Assembly: GCA_937125475.1 (NCBI GenBank)
Contig: CAKZLL010000230.1
Coordinates: forward strand, 1 to 64,000
Source: an uncultured Saprospiraceae bacterium
GTDB taxonomy: Bacteria; Bacteroidota; Bacteroidia; Chitinophagales; Saprospiraceae
Length of the DNA stretch: 64,000 nucleotides
Direction: 5' to 3'
Numbering within the stretch: the stretch's first letter is position 1; every line of letters starts with the position of its first letter. The notes under the pieces were generated by a model. The model worked only from the letters and a program-made list of their open reading frames with translations, had not been told where the DNA came from and searched no databases. The position numbers and the translations under genes are program-made. Positions 36,750 through 45,466 of the stretch are shown piece after piece.

Positions 36750-39050
36750 TTACGTGGATTTTACAAATCTAAAATAACCAAAAATCCCAATCAATAAAAC
36801 AGCCAACGAAATACCTGCAATCATCCACCATTTTTTTTGTTGAATGGCATTAAGCTGCTCTTGATAACCAGGATTAGCTTTGGCAGGTGTACCAATTCCA
36901 GATTTGATATCCCAACTCTTAATCTCATTATTATTAATATCTGGAAAAGGCAAGCTCATTACAAAAATAGAATCTAGTGGCTCAATCTCATAAGCAACAC
37001 TATCAATCAAAGCGCCATTACTGGCAAATAATCGAAGCGTTTCTTTTTTCTTGCTTACGCCAAAAGGCAAGTCTCCTAATAAATTTTTAACCTTAGGGAA
37101 AACATTTTTAAAAGAAGTTGAATCTTCACAAACCACCAAATAGCCATTACCCGCAATCTCAATATTAGGAAAAGTAAAACTGCGTTTAGTATCTCTCAAC
37201 GTCCATTTATTCAAATTAACTGGCGCTTCCGAAAGATTATACAACTCGATCCAATCACCTGTGCTTTTATTATTCGGCGCGATTTCATTAAAAACTAATT
37301 GACCATCAAAACGGCTATTCATTTTCTTGAAAACAGCTTTGATTGTATTAATTTCTGATTTTTTTAAAGAAATAGTTATGCTCGACTGTTTCTTCTTTCC
37401 ATCGGATAATTGCCAATGAGAAAATTGATGACCATAATTCGGTATTGCACTAAGCGTAATCGGTACTTTCTCAAAATACTTCCCTTTTAGTGTCGTCGTG
37501 ACCTCTACATTATTATTAATCTTGACTAATCCACTGCCTTCGACTTCCATTTCAAAACTAACCGCCTCCCCAACATCAACCTTTTTTTGAATAACCTTTC
37601 GCATAACAGCAGGTCGTTCTCGAGCAAAAGTTTTCATGCGATTGATATGGGTTTTCCAAATTAAGCGGCTATAATTCCAGCGTTGAGCATGCTTATTATA
37701 TACAGGTTCGAGCAAGGTTTCAAATTCATTAATACGTTTCGTAACAAATGCAGGCTCAAAAATGCTATTCATGTAATCACAAAAACGATTAACAAAAGCC
37801 TTTTCAAAATCTTTATTTTCTAATAAATTTCTCAAAATAAGGGTACTCCAAGTTGGATTAGGCCAAACAAGACTATTATCCGCAGTATGCAAATCCAGTG
37901 TATTAAATTGATAAGCTAATTCATTCTGTAAACCAAAACCCCAATCGGTATCATATAAGACCCAACGCCAACGACCACTAGGGATTTGTGGTCGCCAAAA
38001 TTTAATATTTCCCCCTGCATCATGATTATCAATGTAGATTTGAGTAGTTTGGAGGATTAAAAAATTATTGACATCCATTTGAGTTTTGATATAATCAAAA
38101 TGTTTTTTCTCGCCCAAATCATTTTTATTCATATACGCCAACATCTTATTATAATGGCTAATACTACCAAATTTTACTCGATTTTGATGCTCAATTAAAT
38201 CCAAACTATCATCATCAAATTCGGTTGAATATTCAATGAAATGGCGATTTACTTTGTCCCTAATGTAATAAATGCCCCAATAATCGCCATTGACATAAAG
38301 AATGCAAGGACGAACGGATTGCTTTTCTATATCTTGCCCATCGAGTAAACTCGTGATAAAAGCATCTCGAAAATGGGATTTTTCACAATCACTTCCCGAG
38401 TTTCGGATTACTAAATGCTTGTAGGATTTATGTTTTTTATCTTTAAATATTTGATATTGAATGCGTTTTGCGCCACCATAGATAGAACGTGTCGCAATGG
38501 CAAAAGACTTTTGATTAAAGCTTCGGCTCATTCCTCCAAACAATTTCAAACCTATTTTATCATCAAAAACACGAGAACCATCCGATTCAAACATCTCAAT
38601 TTCAGCGGTTACTTCTTGTCGAGACCAATAATTAGCATTGAGGTAGGGATAAACCGTATCAGCATTTGGACCTAAAAATAACCAACCTTTCGTAGGATCA
38701 AACAGCACTGAAGGCGCAACAGTCAACGAAAGGAGCATAAAATCACTATCTTCATTGATAAAATAAGTATTTGTATAAATTTTGCTAGATTTGCCATTTT
38801 TTAACGCAATAGCTCGGATAACGGTAGTTTTGCTAGAAATAATCGGTTTAGCATATCGATTGCTTTTTCTGGTTGGTTGATTGCCGTTTGTAGTATAATA
38901 AATCGCTGCGCCTACTTCACTTTCTAGTGAAATACGCTGGGGAGAATTGTATTTTCCGCTTTCTTTGCTAAATTGTATGGTCAATTTATTTTGGGTAAAA
39001 CCATATAAAGCGAAAAACATGATTAAGATGGTCGAGAAAATTGGTCTCAT
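36750..39050 (-). CDS. CotH-type protein with lamin-tail domain and C-terminal membrane anchor
   Basis: A 766-residue exported protein with a signal peptide (MRPIFSTILIMFFALYGFTQ). An N-terminal chitobiase-like strand set follows (AAIYYTTNGNQPTRKS). The CotH region spans about 110-450: FDDKIGLKLFGGMSRSFNQKSFAI, DYWGIYYIRDKVN, and WRWVLYDTDWGFGL with metal-binding acidic residues. A repeat-like beta domain (HQFSHWQLSDGK) and a lamin-tail domain (FNEIAPNNKSTGDWIELYNLS) come next. A C-terminal helix (ISLAVLLIGIFGYFRF) probably anchors it. CotH-like proteins are atypical protein kinases in some bacteria; activity here is inferred. The start codon overlaps that of the divergent GHMP kinase. Confidence 0.9.
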   Translation of the reverse strand: MRPIFSTILIMFFALYGFTQNKLTIQFSKESGKYNSPQRISLESEVGAAIYYTTNGNQPTRKSNRYAKPIISSKTTVIRAIALKNGKSSKIYTNTYFINEDSDFMLLSLTVAPSVLFDPTKGWLFLGPNADTVYPYLNANYWSRQEVTAEIEMFESDGSRVFDDKIGLKLFGGMSRSFNQKSFAIATRSIYGGAKRIQYQIFKDKKHKSYKHLVIRNSGSDCEKSHFRDAFITSLLDGQDIEKQSVRPCILYVNGDYWGIYYIRDKVNRHFIEYSTEFDDDSLDLIEHQNRVKFGSISHYNKMLAYMNKNDLGEKKHFDYIKTQMDVNNFLILQTTQIYIDNHDAGGNIKFWRPQIPSGRWRWVLYDTDWGFGLQNELAYQFNTLDLHTADNSLVWPNPTWSTLILRNLLENKDFEKAFVNRFCDYMNSIFEPAFVTKRINEFETLLEPVYNKHAQRWNYSRLIWKTHINRMKTFARERPAVMRKVIQKKVDVGEAVSFEMEVEGSGLVKINNNVEVTTTLKGKYFEKVPITLSAIPNYGHQFSHWQLSDGKKKQSSITISLKKSEINTIKAVFKKMNSRFDGQLVFNEIAPNNKSTGDWIELYNLSEAPVNLNKWTLRDTKRSFTFPNIEIAGNGYLVVCEDSTSFKNVFPKVKNLLGDLPFGVSKKKETLRLFASNGALIDSVAYEIEPLDSIFVMSLPFPDINNNEIKSWDIKSGIGTPAKANPGYQEQLNAIQQKKWWMIAGISLAVLLIGIFGYFRFVKST

Positions 39051-39951
39051 GAAAGAATTTTATTCCAAACTCCTATTATTTGGAGAATATACTGTTATAA
39101 AAGGCTCTGCTGCATTAGCAATTCCATATCAAAGATATAGCGGACAATGGAGATTTGCTAAAGAAAAGACTAAATCTAATAAAATATTAGGAGAATGGCT
39201 AGTCTATTTACAGCAACAAACGCTTGATTTTGACTTTCAGTTTGACAGATTTGCAGCAGATTTGGCAAATGGATTAACTTTCGATTCTGATATTCCGCAA
39301 GGATATGGAGTCGGTAGTTCGGGAGCATTATGCGCAGCACTGTTACATGAATATGTGACAGTTTTTTATAGTAAAAAAAAGGATATATTTTATTTAAAAA
39401 AGTGCTTTATTCAACTAGAAGATTTTTTTCATGGAAAAGGCTCTGGCATTGATCCGTTGATTTGTTATTTTAATCGTCCAATGACTTTTCAAACTACAGG
39501 AATTACTTTACAAAACAATTGGATCACTACTGAAAACACTCCAACAAATCAGGTTTGTTTCTTAATTAATACTCATATTGAACGACAAACAGAGCCGTTA
39601 GTGACTGCTTTTTTGGAGCAATGTGAAAAGGATAATTATAGTGAAAAATTAACGAAAGAACTTGTTCAATATAACAATAATGCAATAGAGGCAATCCTTA
39701 AAAAGGATTATAATACATTATTTAATACCTTACCACAAATTGCTCAATTTCAGTTTGAGGCATTTCAAAAAATGATTCCGCCAAGTTTTAATGAGCTTTG
39801 GAGGAGAAGTTTGGATGAAGAAGCGTATGATCTGAAATTATGTGGCGCTGGCGGTGGAGGTTTTATATTAGGGTTTGCGAAAGATTGGACAGCTACACAG
39901 GCTATTTTAAACGAGTATGATTTAGAACTAGTATTTTATTTAAATGATTAA
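39049..39951 (+). CDS. GHMP-family kinase, probably mevalonate-pathway
   Basis: A 300-residue cytoplasmic kinase. The chosen start MKEFYSKLLLFGEYTVIKG matches the usual family N terminus; the frame opens 34 codons earlier inside the CotH gene. The ATP-binding GHMP loop PQGYGVGSSGA is at 83-93, HGKGSGIDP contributes to the substrate site, and CGAGGGGF is near 265-272. It resembles Bacteroidota mevalonate-kinase-like proteins, and the window also encodes HMG-CoA reductase (50690), so a role in isoprenoid synthesis is likely. Its ATG overlaps the CotH start codon in the palindrome CATG. A GNAT gene starts three bases after it. Confidence 0.85.
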   Translation: MKEFYSKLLLFGEYTVIKGSAALAIPYQRYSGQWRFAKEKTKSNKILGEWLVYLQQQTLDFDFQFDRFAADLANGLTFDSDIPQGYGVGSSGALCAALLHEYVTVFYSKKKDIFYLKKCFIQLEDFFHGKGSGIDPLICYFNRPMTFQTTGITLQNNWITTENTPTNQVCFLINTHIERQTEPLVTAFLEQCEKDNYSEKLTKELVQYNNNAIEAILKKDYNTLFNTLPQIAQFQFEAFQKMIPPSFNELWRRSLDEEAYDLKLCGAGGGGFILGFAKDWTATQAILNEYDLELVFYLND

Positions 39952-39954
39952 ACA

Positions 39955-40392
39955 ATGGATTTTATAATTAAGGAAACGACAATCTCAGAAATTCATCCAA
40001 TGACGAAGCAAATCCCTGAATTTATAAATCCTTATCCTGCCGAAGAATACAAAAAACGACTTTCTAGCGTTCCAAGCCTAGTTTTAGGAGCATTTCATGG
40101 AAATAAACTAATAGGTTTTAAAGTTGGGTATGAGCGAGAAGAAGGCATTTTTTATAGTTGGATGGGGGCAGTTTTGCCTAATTATAGAAAGTTAGGTGTA
40201 GCAAAAGTCCTAGCAAAGCGACAAGAAGAATGGGCGTTAAGGTATAATTATCAAAAAATACAATTTAAGACCCGCAATAAATTACGTTCAATGTTGCTCT
40301 TTGCAATCAAAAATAATTTTAATATTATAGGTGTTATTGAAAAGGAAACAATAGGAGAATATCGGATTGTAATGGAGAAAAACTTGAAATAA
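39955..40392 (+). CDS. GNAT-family N-acetyltransferase
   Basis: A 145-residue GNAT-fold acyltransferase. LVLGAFHGNKLIGFKVGY forms the central strands, and PNYRKLGVAKVLAKRQEEWA is the acetyl-CoA-binding motif A, with RKLGVAKVL replacing the usual RGxGxGxxL. The final strand is EYRIVMEKNL. The substrate is unknown. It is three bases from the GHMP kinase gene and almost certainly co-transcribed with it. Confidence 0.88.
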   Translation: MDFIIKETTISEIHPMTKQIPEFINPYPAEEYKKRLSSVPSLVLGAFHGNKLIGFKVGYEREEGIFYSWMGAVLPNYRKLGVAKVLAKRQEEWALRYNYQKIQFKTRNKLRSMLLFAIKNNFNIIGVIEKETIGEYRIVMEKNLK

Positions 40393-40440
40393 TGAGTAAG
40401 AATTGGAATGAAAAATTGAACTTTGTCTAGAAAAAAAAGC

Positions 40441-40464
40441 AGTGGGCATCAATCGATACCCACT
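40441..40464. terminator. Hairpin after the GNAT gene
   Basis: AGTGGGCATC pairs with GATACCCACT with one mismatch around a four-base loop. It lies between the GNAT gene and the convergent small gene at 40505. It has no long T run on the plus strand, but on the minus strand the A8 run before it would read as T8. Confidence 0.55.
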
Positions 40465-40504
40465 CCAACCTCTCTCAAAAGCAAAGTAAATTATTCTTAT
40501 ATAT

Positions 40505-40744
40505 CTAAGCTGATTGAATCAGCTGATTATTATTATTTTGAATGTAAATATCTTGGTTATGATCTTTGGCATCTAATAATTCTTGGAAGGTTGATCTATA
40601 CTGTGAGTAATCATTATATTCGCTATGGAATACTTGTTCTTCTTCTCGTTGAAGAATAATTTGAAAAAACAATTCTTGCTGTTTGTAATAAAATCGAGTT
40701 ATGATATTGTCTAGCTGACTGCCCTTAAAAGTAGTTCGCTGCAT
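40505..40744 (-). CDS. Possible small protein of unknown function
   Basis: A 79-residue frame rich in Gln, Asn, Glu and Asp with a helical pattern (LDNIITRFYYKQQELFFQIILQ). It is followed on its own strand by the hairpin and U-run at 40441-40464, which favours a real gene. The opposite-strand frame at 40423-40659 has less natural composition. No family was recognised; coding status is uncertain. Confidence 0.45.
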   Translation of the reverse strand: MQRTTFKGSQLDNIITRFYYKQQELFFQIILQREEEQVFHSEYNDYSQYRSTFQELLDAKDHNQDIYIQNNNNQLIQSA

Positions 40745-41023
40745 TCCTATATATTAAATGTTTATTATCATTGTATCTTGTTTTCATGTACAATATTACA
40801 GGAGTATGAACGGTTAAAGTTTTTAAAATTTTACATTTTGTGACGTGATAAAAGGTGTTTTTTTGTAAAAGTAACTATTAATACTGTCACATATTTATTT
40901 ATTGAATATAGAATAACAGGAAATAACAAACCGACAATTTGTCAGAAAAAGATGGAATGGCATATACTTTGGCATTTGGAGAGGGAAGATAAACTATTAA
41001 ACCAAAAAAAAATCAAGTGAATT

Positions 41024-42820
41024 ATGCAAAAAGGTAATATTTCGGTACAAACTGAAAATATATTTCCGATCATTAAGAAGTTTTTGTATTCAGACCAAGA
41101 AATTTTTTTAAGAGAATTAATTTCTAATGCAGTCGATGCAACTTCTAAATTGCGCACTTTAGCAAATAGGGGAGAGGTTGAAGGAGAATTAGGTGATACG
41201 CATATTGATATTATCATTAATGCAGAAGAAAGTACACTGACAATTAGAGATAGAGGTATTGGGATGACTAGCGAAGAAGTTCAAAAGTATCTTAACCAAG
41301 TCGCATTTTCTAGTGCACAGGAATTTTTAGAAAAATACAAGGAAGGTAGTATTATAGGACATTTTGGGCTAGGATTTTATTCTGCCTTTATGGTTGCGGA
41401 TCATGTTGATGTGATCACAAAATCTTATAAGGATGCTGCGCCAGTAAAATGGAGCTGTAATGGTGATCCTGAATATACATTGGAAGATGCTGAAAGAGAT
41501 TTCAGAGGAACGGACATTGTGCTTCATGTAGAGGAGGAAAGTAAAGAATACTTAGAAGAAGCTAAAATTAAAGGCTTGTTAGATAAGTATTGTAAATTTT
41601 TGCCTATTGAAATTCGTTTCAAAGACGAGGCAATCAATAATACTAATCCTGCTTGGAAAAAATTACCAACAGAATTAACGGATGAGGATTATTTAGCATT
41701 CTATGAAGAATTGCATCCTTTTAGTGAAAAACCGTTATTTTGGATACACTTAAATATCGATTTTCCTTTCAACTTGACAGGAATTCTTTATTTCCCAAAA
41801 TTGACCAATCAGTTAGAAGTTCAGAAAAACAAAATTCAACTTTACAGCAATCAAGTTTATGTAACGGATGATGTGAAGGAAATTGTACCTGAATTTTTGA
41901 TGTTGTTGCATGGTGTGATCGATTCCCCAGATATTCCTTTAAATGTATCGAGAAGTTATTTGCAAAGTGATAGGAATGTGAAAAAAATCACTTCTTATAT
42001 CACTCGTAAAGTAGCTGATAAATTACATGATTTGTTCAAAGCAGATCGAGCTGCATTTGAGGCAAAATGGGATGATATTGGTACTTTTGTGAAATATGGT
42101 ATGATTACCGAAGAAAAATTCTACGATAGAACGAAAAAATTCGCACTATTGAAGAATACGGAAAAAGCCTATTTTACAATAGAAGAATATCAAGAAAAAA
42201 TCAAAGAAAATCAAACAGATAAGAATAATAAAACAGTGATTTTATATTCTAATAATCCAATTGATCATGATAGTTTCATCCAATCTGCAAAAGGTTATGG
42301 CTATGATGTTGTAGAGTTCGATGTGGTTTTGGATAATCATTTTATGCAGCATGTTGAGCAAAAATTTGCAGACCTAACTTTCAAACGAGTTGATGCAGAT
42401 ACAGTCAATAAGTTGATTGATACTGATAAAGTACAAGAGTCTGTGCTTTCTGATGATATTCAAGATGAGGTCAAAGCGGTATTTGCGACACAAATTGGCA
42501 ATGATAAGATTACGATTGAGATGGGCGCTTTATCGCCAGATGATTTACCAGTTGTGATCACGAAGCCAGAATTCATGCGTAGAATGCAAGAAATGTCAAG
42601 ATTACAAAATATGGGCTTAGGCGAAATGCCAGAATCATATAATGTAGTTGTTAATACAAACCATCATTTGATTAATGATAAATTAACTGGACTTGAAACA
42701 GCAGAAGAAAAAGGCGAATTAGTTGATTATTTATACAATCTAGCTCGCTTAAATCAGAATATGTTGAAAGGAAGCGAATTGACTTCATTTATTAAAAAGA
42801 GTGTAGGTTTTTTAAAATAA
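41024..42820 (+). CDS. htpG: Hsp90-family chaperone
   Basis: A 598-residue bacterial Hsp90. The N-terminal ATPase has FLRELISNAVDA, IRDRGIGMTSEEV and GHFGLGFYSAFMV. The middle domain contains PLNVSRSYLQSDRNVKKI with the conserved catalytic-loop Arg. The C-terminal dimerisation segment includes SRLQNMGL. It assists folding of client proteins in the cytoplasm, often under heat stress. It is a single gene with an almost perfect palindromic terminator. No CIRCE-type element was seen upstream. Confidence 0.97.
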   Translation: MQKGNISVQTENIFPIIKKFLYSDQEIFLRELISNAVDATSKLRTLANRGEVEGELGDTHIDIIINAEESTLTIRDRGIGMTSEEVQKYLNQVAFSSAQEFLEKYKEGSIIGHFGLGFYSAFMVADHVDVITKSYKDAAPVKWSCNGDPEYTLEDAERDFRGTDIVLHVEEESKEYLEEAKIKGLLDKYCKFLPIEIRFKDEAINNTNPAWKKLPTELTDEDYLAFYEELHPFSEKPLFWIHLNIDFPFNLTGILYFPKLTNQLEVQKNKIQLYSNQVYVTDDVKEIVPEFLMLLHGVIDSPDIPLNVSRSYLQSDRNVKKITSYITRKVADKLHDLFKADRAAFEAKWDDIGTFVKYGMITEEKFYDRTKKFALLKNTEKAYFTIEEYQEKIKENQTDKNNKTVILYSNNPIDHDSFIQSAKGYGYDVVEFDVVLDNHFMQHVEQKFADLTFKRVDADTVNKLIDTDKVQESVLSDDIQDEVKAVFATQIGNDKITIEMGALSPDDLPVVITKPEFMRRMQEMSRLQNMGLGEMPESYNVVVNTNHHLINDKLTGLETAEEKGELVDYLYNLARLNQNMLKGSELTSFIKKSVGFLK

Positions 42821-42850
42821 ATAGGTTTTAAAATCTGATTTGATCATTAT

Positions 42851-42890
42851 AAAGGCGATTTTGTTTGAAATTTCAAACAAAATCGCCTTT
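42851..42890 (+). terminator. Perfect 40-base palindromic terminator after htpG
   Basis: AAAGGCGATTTTGTTTGAAA is followed directly by its exact reverse complement and then TTGTTTTTG. It begins 30 bases past the htpG stop codon. Confidence 0.88.
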
Positions 42891-43233
42891 TGTTTTTGTT
42901 TTCATCTTTTTTATTAAAATAAATAGTGACTTTCTATAATTAAATACTGTCACAATATTTAATATATTAAAAAATAAAATCTAAAGTATGTAGATTTTCA
43001 ATGGAAAAGATCTAATAATCCCTTTTTAAATAAATCTATATTTAGAATAGCCTAAGTGTATAATTGATACTTAGATTAAGTTTGAAAAGGTGTTTAAACA
43101 TTAAAATTAGATATTTTATATTATTAAATAAATAATATATATCTATGTCACATAAATTGAAAAATGGGAAAAATAAAGAAATAGAAATGTAAGATTTTAG
43201 TGATTAATAAACATAGAACAAACTCTATATTAG
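42891..43233. other. AT-rich intergenic region, no gene seen
   Basis: About 340 bases between htpG and the second MORN-caspase gene. No open frame, tRNA-like fold or full promoter consensus was recognised. Confidence 0.5.
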
Positions 43234-44307
43234 ATGAATACAAGATTACTACTATTATTTTTAATTATATCCAACAACCTAATAGCACAGTGTATTTCTG
43301 GGGATTGTGACAATGGGGAAGGTACTTATATTTACCAAGATAAAAGCACTTACACAGGAGATTTTGTAGGTGGTCTTGCTGAAGGTTATGGTATCTGTCA
43401 ATATACAAATGGAAATCGCTATATGGGACATTGGAAAAAACACAAATTTCATGGCGAGGGTGTTTTTTATAAAAAAGAAGATGACAACGTTAAAGGGTTA
43501 TGGGAAGATGGAAAATTGACTAAGCTGTTAAAGATTGAGAATGATAATGCTATACCAAAAGTTTGGGCAATTGTAGTTGGTGTCGCGTCATATAATCATC
43601 TACGTCGATTGAAGTTCACGGATGATGATGCTTATAAAATGTATGCTTTCTTGAAAAGCCCTGAAGGTGGAGCGATAACAGACAAACAGGCTAAAATACT
43701 AATAGACGAAAGCGCAACGAAACAAAATATCATTCAAACGATGCGTTCTATTGCTAAAAAAGCGAGTTATAATGATGTAATTATTTTTTACTTTTCAGGT
43801 CATGGTGATCAAGATAGTTTTTTGCCATATGATTTTGATGGAGATGATATTAATAAATTGACTTTCAATGAAGTCAATACTATCTTAGGATTGTCTAAAG
43901 CTAGTCGTAAAATATGCATCGCTGATGCTTGTCATTCGGGTGGTTTGGTAACCGCAAAAGGAAAAGGATTTGATGGAAATGTAGCAAAGAATTACTTTTC
44001 TCTCTCTAAAAAAAATGCTAAAACAGCGATTTTAGTTTCTTCACAAGCTGGAGAAGTTTCAATGGAGAATGCAACATTGCGCCAAGGAACATTCAGTTAT
44101 TTTTTATTAAAAGGATTGAAAGGAAACGCAGATAGAGATCGTGATAATGTTGTAACGATTACAGAGCTATATAATTATGTGAGCCGTCAAGTGAAATCAT
44201 ATTCTCGAAATGACCAAAACCCAGCTCTTTTTGGAACATATGATAAGGATATGCCGATCGCTAAGGTCAGAGGGCATGGAAGGTTATTAACTAAAAAAAG
44301 CCCTTAA
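43234..44307 (+). CDS. Secreted MORN-repeat / caspase-fold protease, second copy
   Basis: A 357-residue exported protein with a signal peptide ending near SNNLIAQ. The mature N terminus starts with CISGDCDNGEG, then MORN repeats (YTGDFVGGLAEGYG, YMGHWKKHKFHGEG) to about residue 95. The C14 caspase-like domain spans about 108-330: WAIVVGVASYNHL, FTDDDAYKMYAFLKSPEGG, catalytic His190 (FYFSGHG) and Cys233 (IADACHSGG), SSQAGEVS and LRQGTFSYFLLKGL. It is closer to the copy at 45467 than to the one at 21268. No interaction partner is adjacent. Confidence 0.93.
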   Translation: MNTRLLLLFLIISNNLIAQCISGDCDNGEGTYIYQDKSTYTGDFVGGLAEGYGICQYTNGNRYMGHWKKHKFHGEGVFYKKEDDNVKGLWEDGKLTKLLKIENDNAIPKVWAIVVGVASYNHLRRLKFTDDDAYKMYAFLKSPEGGAITDKQAKILIDESATKQNIIQTMRSIAKKASYNDVIIFYFSGHGDQDSFLPYDFDGDDINKLTFNEVNTILGLSKASRKICIADACHSGGLVTAKGKGFDGNVAKNYFSLSKKNAKTAILVSSQAGEVSMENATLRQGTFSYFLLKGLKGNADRDRDNVVTITELYNYVSRQVKSYSRNDQNPALFGTYDKDMPIAKVRGHGRLLTKKSP

Positions 44308-44337
44308 TAATTAATTTGTATTTGATCTAGTATTCAG

Positions 44338-44376
44338 AAAATCGGTTCACTCAATTTAAGTGAACCGATTTTTTTA
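44338..44376. terminator. Convergent terminator
   Basis: AAATCGGTTCACT pairs with AGTGAACCGATTT around a seven-base loop, followed by a T run. It lies between the caspase gene and the convergent CatA-like gene and can serve both. Confidence 0.85.
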
Positions 44377-44389
44377 TTGACTAATTAGT

Positions 44390-45019
44390 CTAAGTCAATT
44401 GTTCCATTTCTTTTTCCCACATCTGATAATATTGCCCAAGATGATAACCGTCCATAATCGCATGATGAACTTCAACTGAAATAGGTATTTTCCATTTATT
44501 TCCCTCTTGAAATCGTTTACCAATCGTAATTTTAGGAATTGAATCGCCAGTTTTGAAGCGTTTCGCATGTTTAAAAGTAGTAAATTGTAGCCAAGGTAAT
44601 ACCGAATAATGGATAGTGTTCAATAAATCGGCTTTCCCATCTAATTTTTTCTGTTCTAATTCTTGAACAATTTTCGCTTGTCCAATTGCAATGAATTGTT
44701 CAAGGTTGGCATCAAAATCTATATAGCAAAAAGTAAATGTATTATCCTGATGCAAAACCGTGACACTGACATTGATTTTTTCATATAACACCAATTCATC
44801 ATCTTTTAAACGCATTCGAAATTCAGGAATATTATTTAGTATTTTGTTAGAAAAATAGAGCATCCCCAATGTGAAAGGAAGTGATTCGTCTTGGGATTTT
44901 TTATACAAATTGGTAATGTCAACATTAACAGAAACATTAAAGAATGGGTCATCAAAGTCTTTAAAAAACAAAAAAGCATCTTTTCTTTTCCAATCTTCAA
45001 TATTGATAATTTTGTGCAT
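44390..45019 (-). CDS. Chloramphenicol acetyltransferase-like protein (CatA family)
   Basis: A 209-residue acetyl-CoA-dependent acyltransferase of the CatA fold. The active site reads VEVHHAIMDGYHLGQ with catalytic His186 and Asp190. FRMRLKDDELVLYEKINVSVTV and SVLPWLQFTTFKHA are family segments. Many Bacteroidota carry chromosomal homologues whose natural substrate is unknown, so actual chloramphenicol resistance is only possible. It is inverted between the two paralogous caspase genes. Confidence 0.9.
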   Translation of the reverse strand: MHKIINIEDWKRKDAFLFFKDFDDPFFNVSVNVDITNLYKKSQDESLPFTLGMLYFSNKILNNIPEFRMRLKDDELVLYEKINVSVTVLHQDNTFTFCYIDFDANLEQFIAIGQAKIVQELEQKKLDGKADLLNTIHYSVLPWLQFTTFKHAKRFKTGDSIPKITIGKRFQEGNKWKIPISVEVHHAIMDGYHLGQYYQMWEKEMEQLT

Positions 45020-45466
45020 TCATTTTAATTTTATGGTCATATAATTTTGTGCAAAAAAAGGCATATCGTCTCAAAGACGTAGATTTTTGTAAAAAAAGTG
45101 AAAAATAGCTTGATAATTAGTGGCTTATATAATAAAAACTACTAAGTTGTTCTTATTATAACTTAATATTATATCTAAAATGATTTATGTTTTATTCTTA
45201 AATATTAAAATAACTTGAAATTATTAAAAAGACATCTCGATTTATTTGAAATAAAAATAGAGAAAAAAATAATTAGGCTTCATTTTTGTATTTCATAGAT
45301 TAGATAATTATATTATATATTTTAGCTATACATTAGAATAAAGTCTATTATCAAAATAATCCTCAAAAGATTAGAATCAAAGATTATTTGCTACAATAAA
45401 TTTCAGAGGAATAGGAATAGAAATTTAAAATAATTTCATTTCCTGAACATCAAACAAGAAACCAAT
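45020..45466. other. AT-rich intergenic region, no gene seen
   Basis: About 450 bases between divergent genes. An imperfect hairpin near 45065-45085 (CGTCTCAAAGACG) is the only structure noted. No gene was recognised. Confidence 0.5.

Noticed and set aside
40423-40659. 78-codon open frame on the plus strand
   Set aside because: It overlaps a hairpin and the more plausible minus-strand frame, and its composition is unlike a real protein.
44390-45019. Antibiotic resistance cassette
   Set aside because: The CatA-like gene has no associated mobile element ends and base use like its neighbours; it is more likely a chromosomal acyltransferase of unknown substrate.
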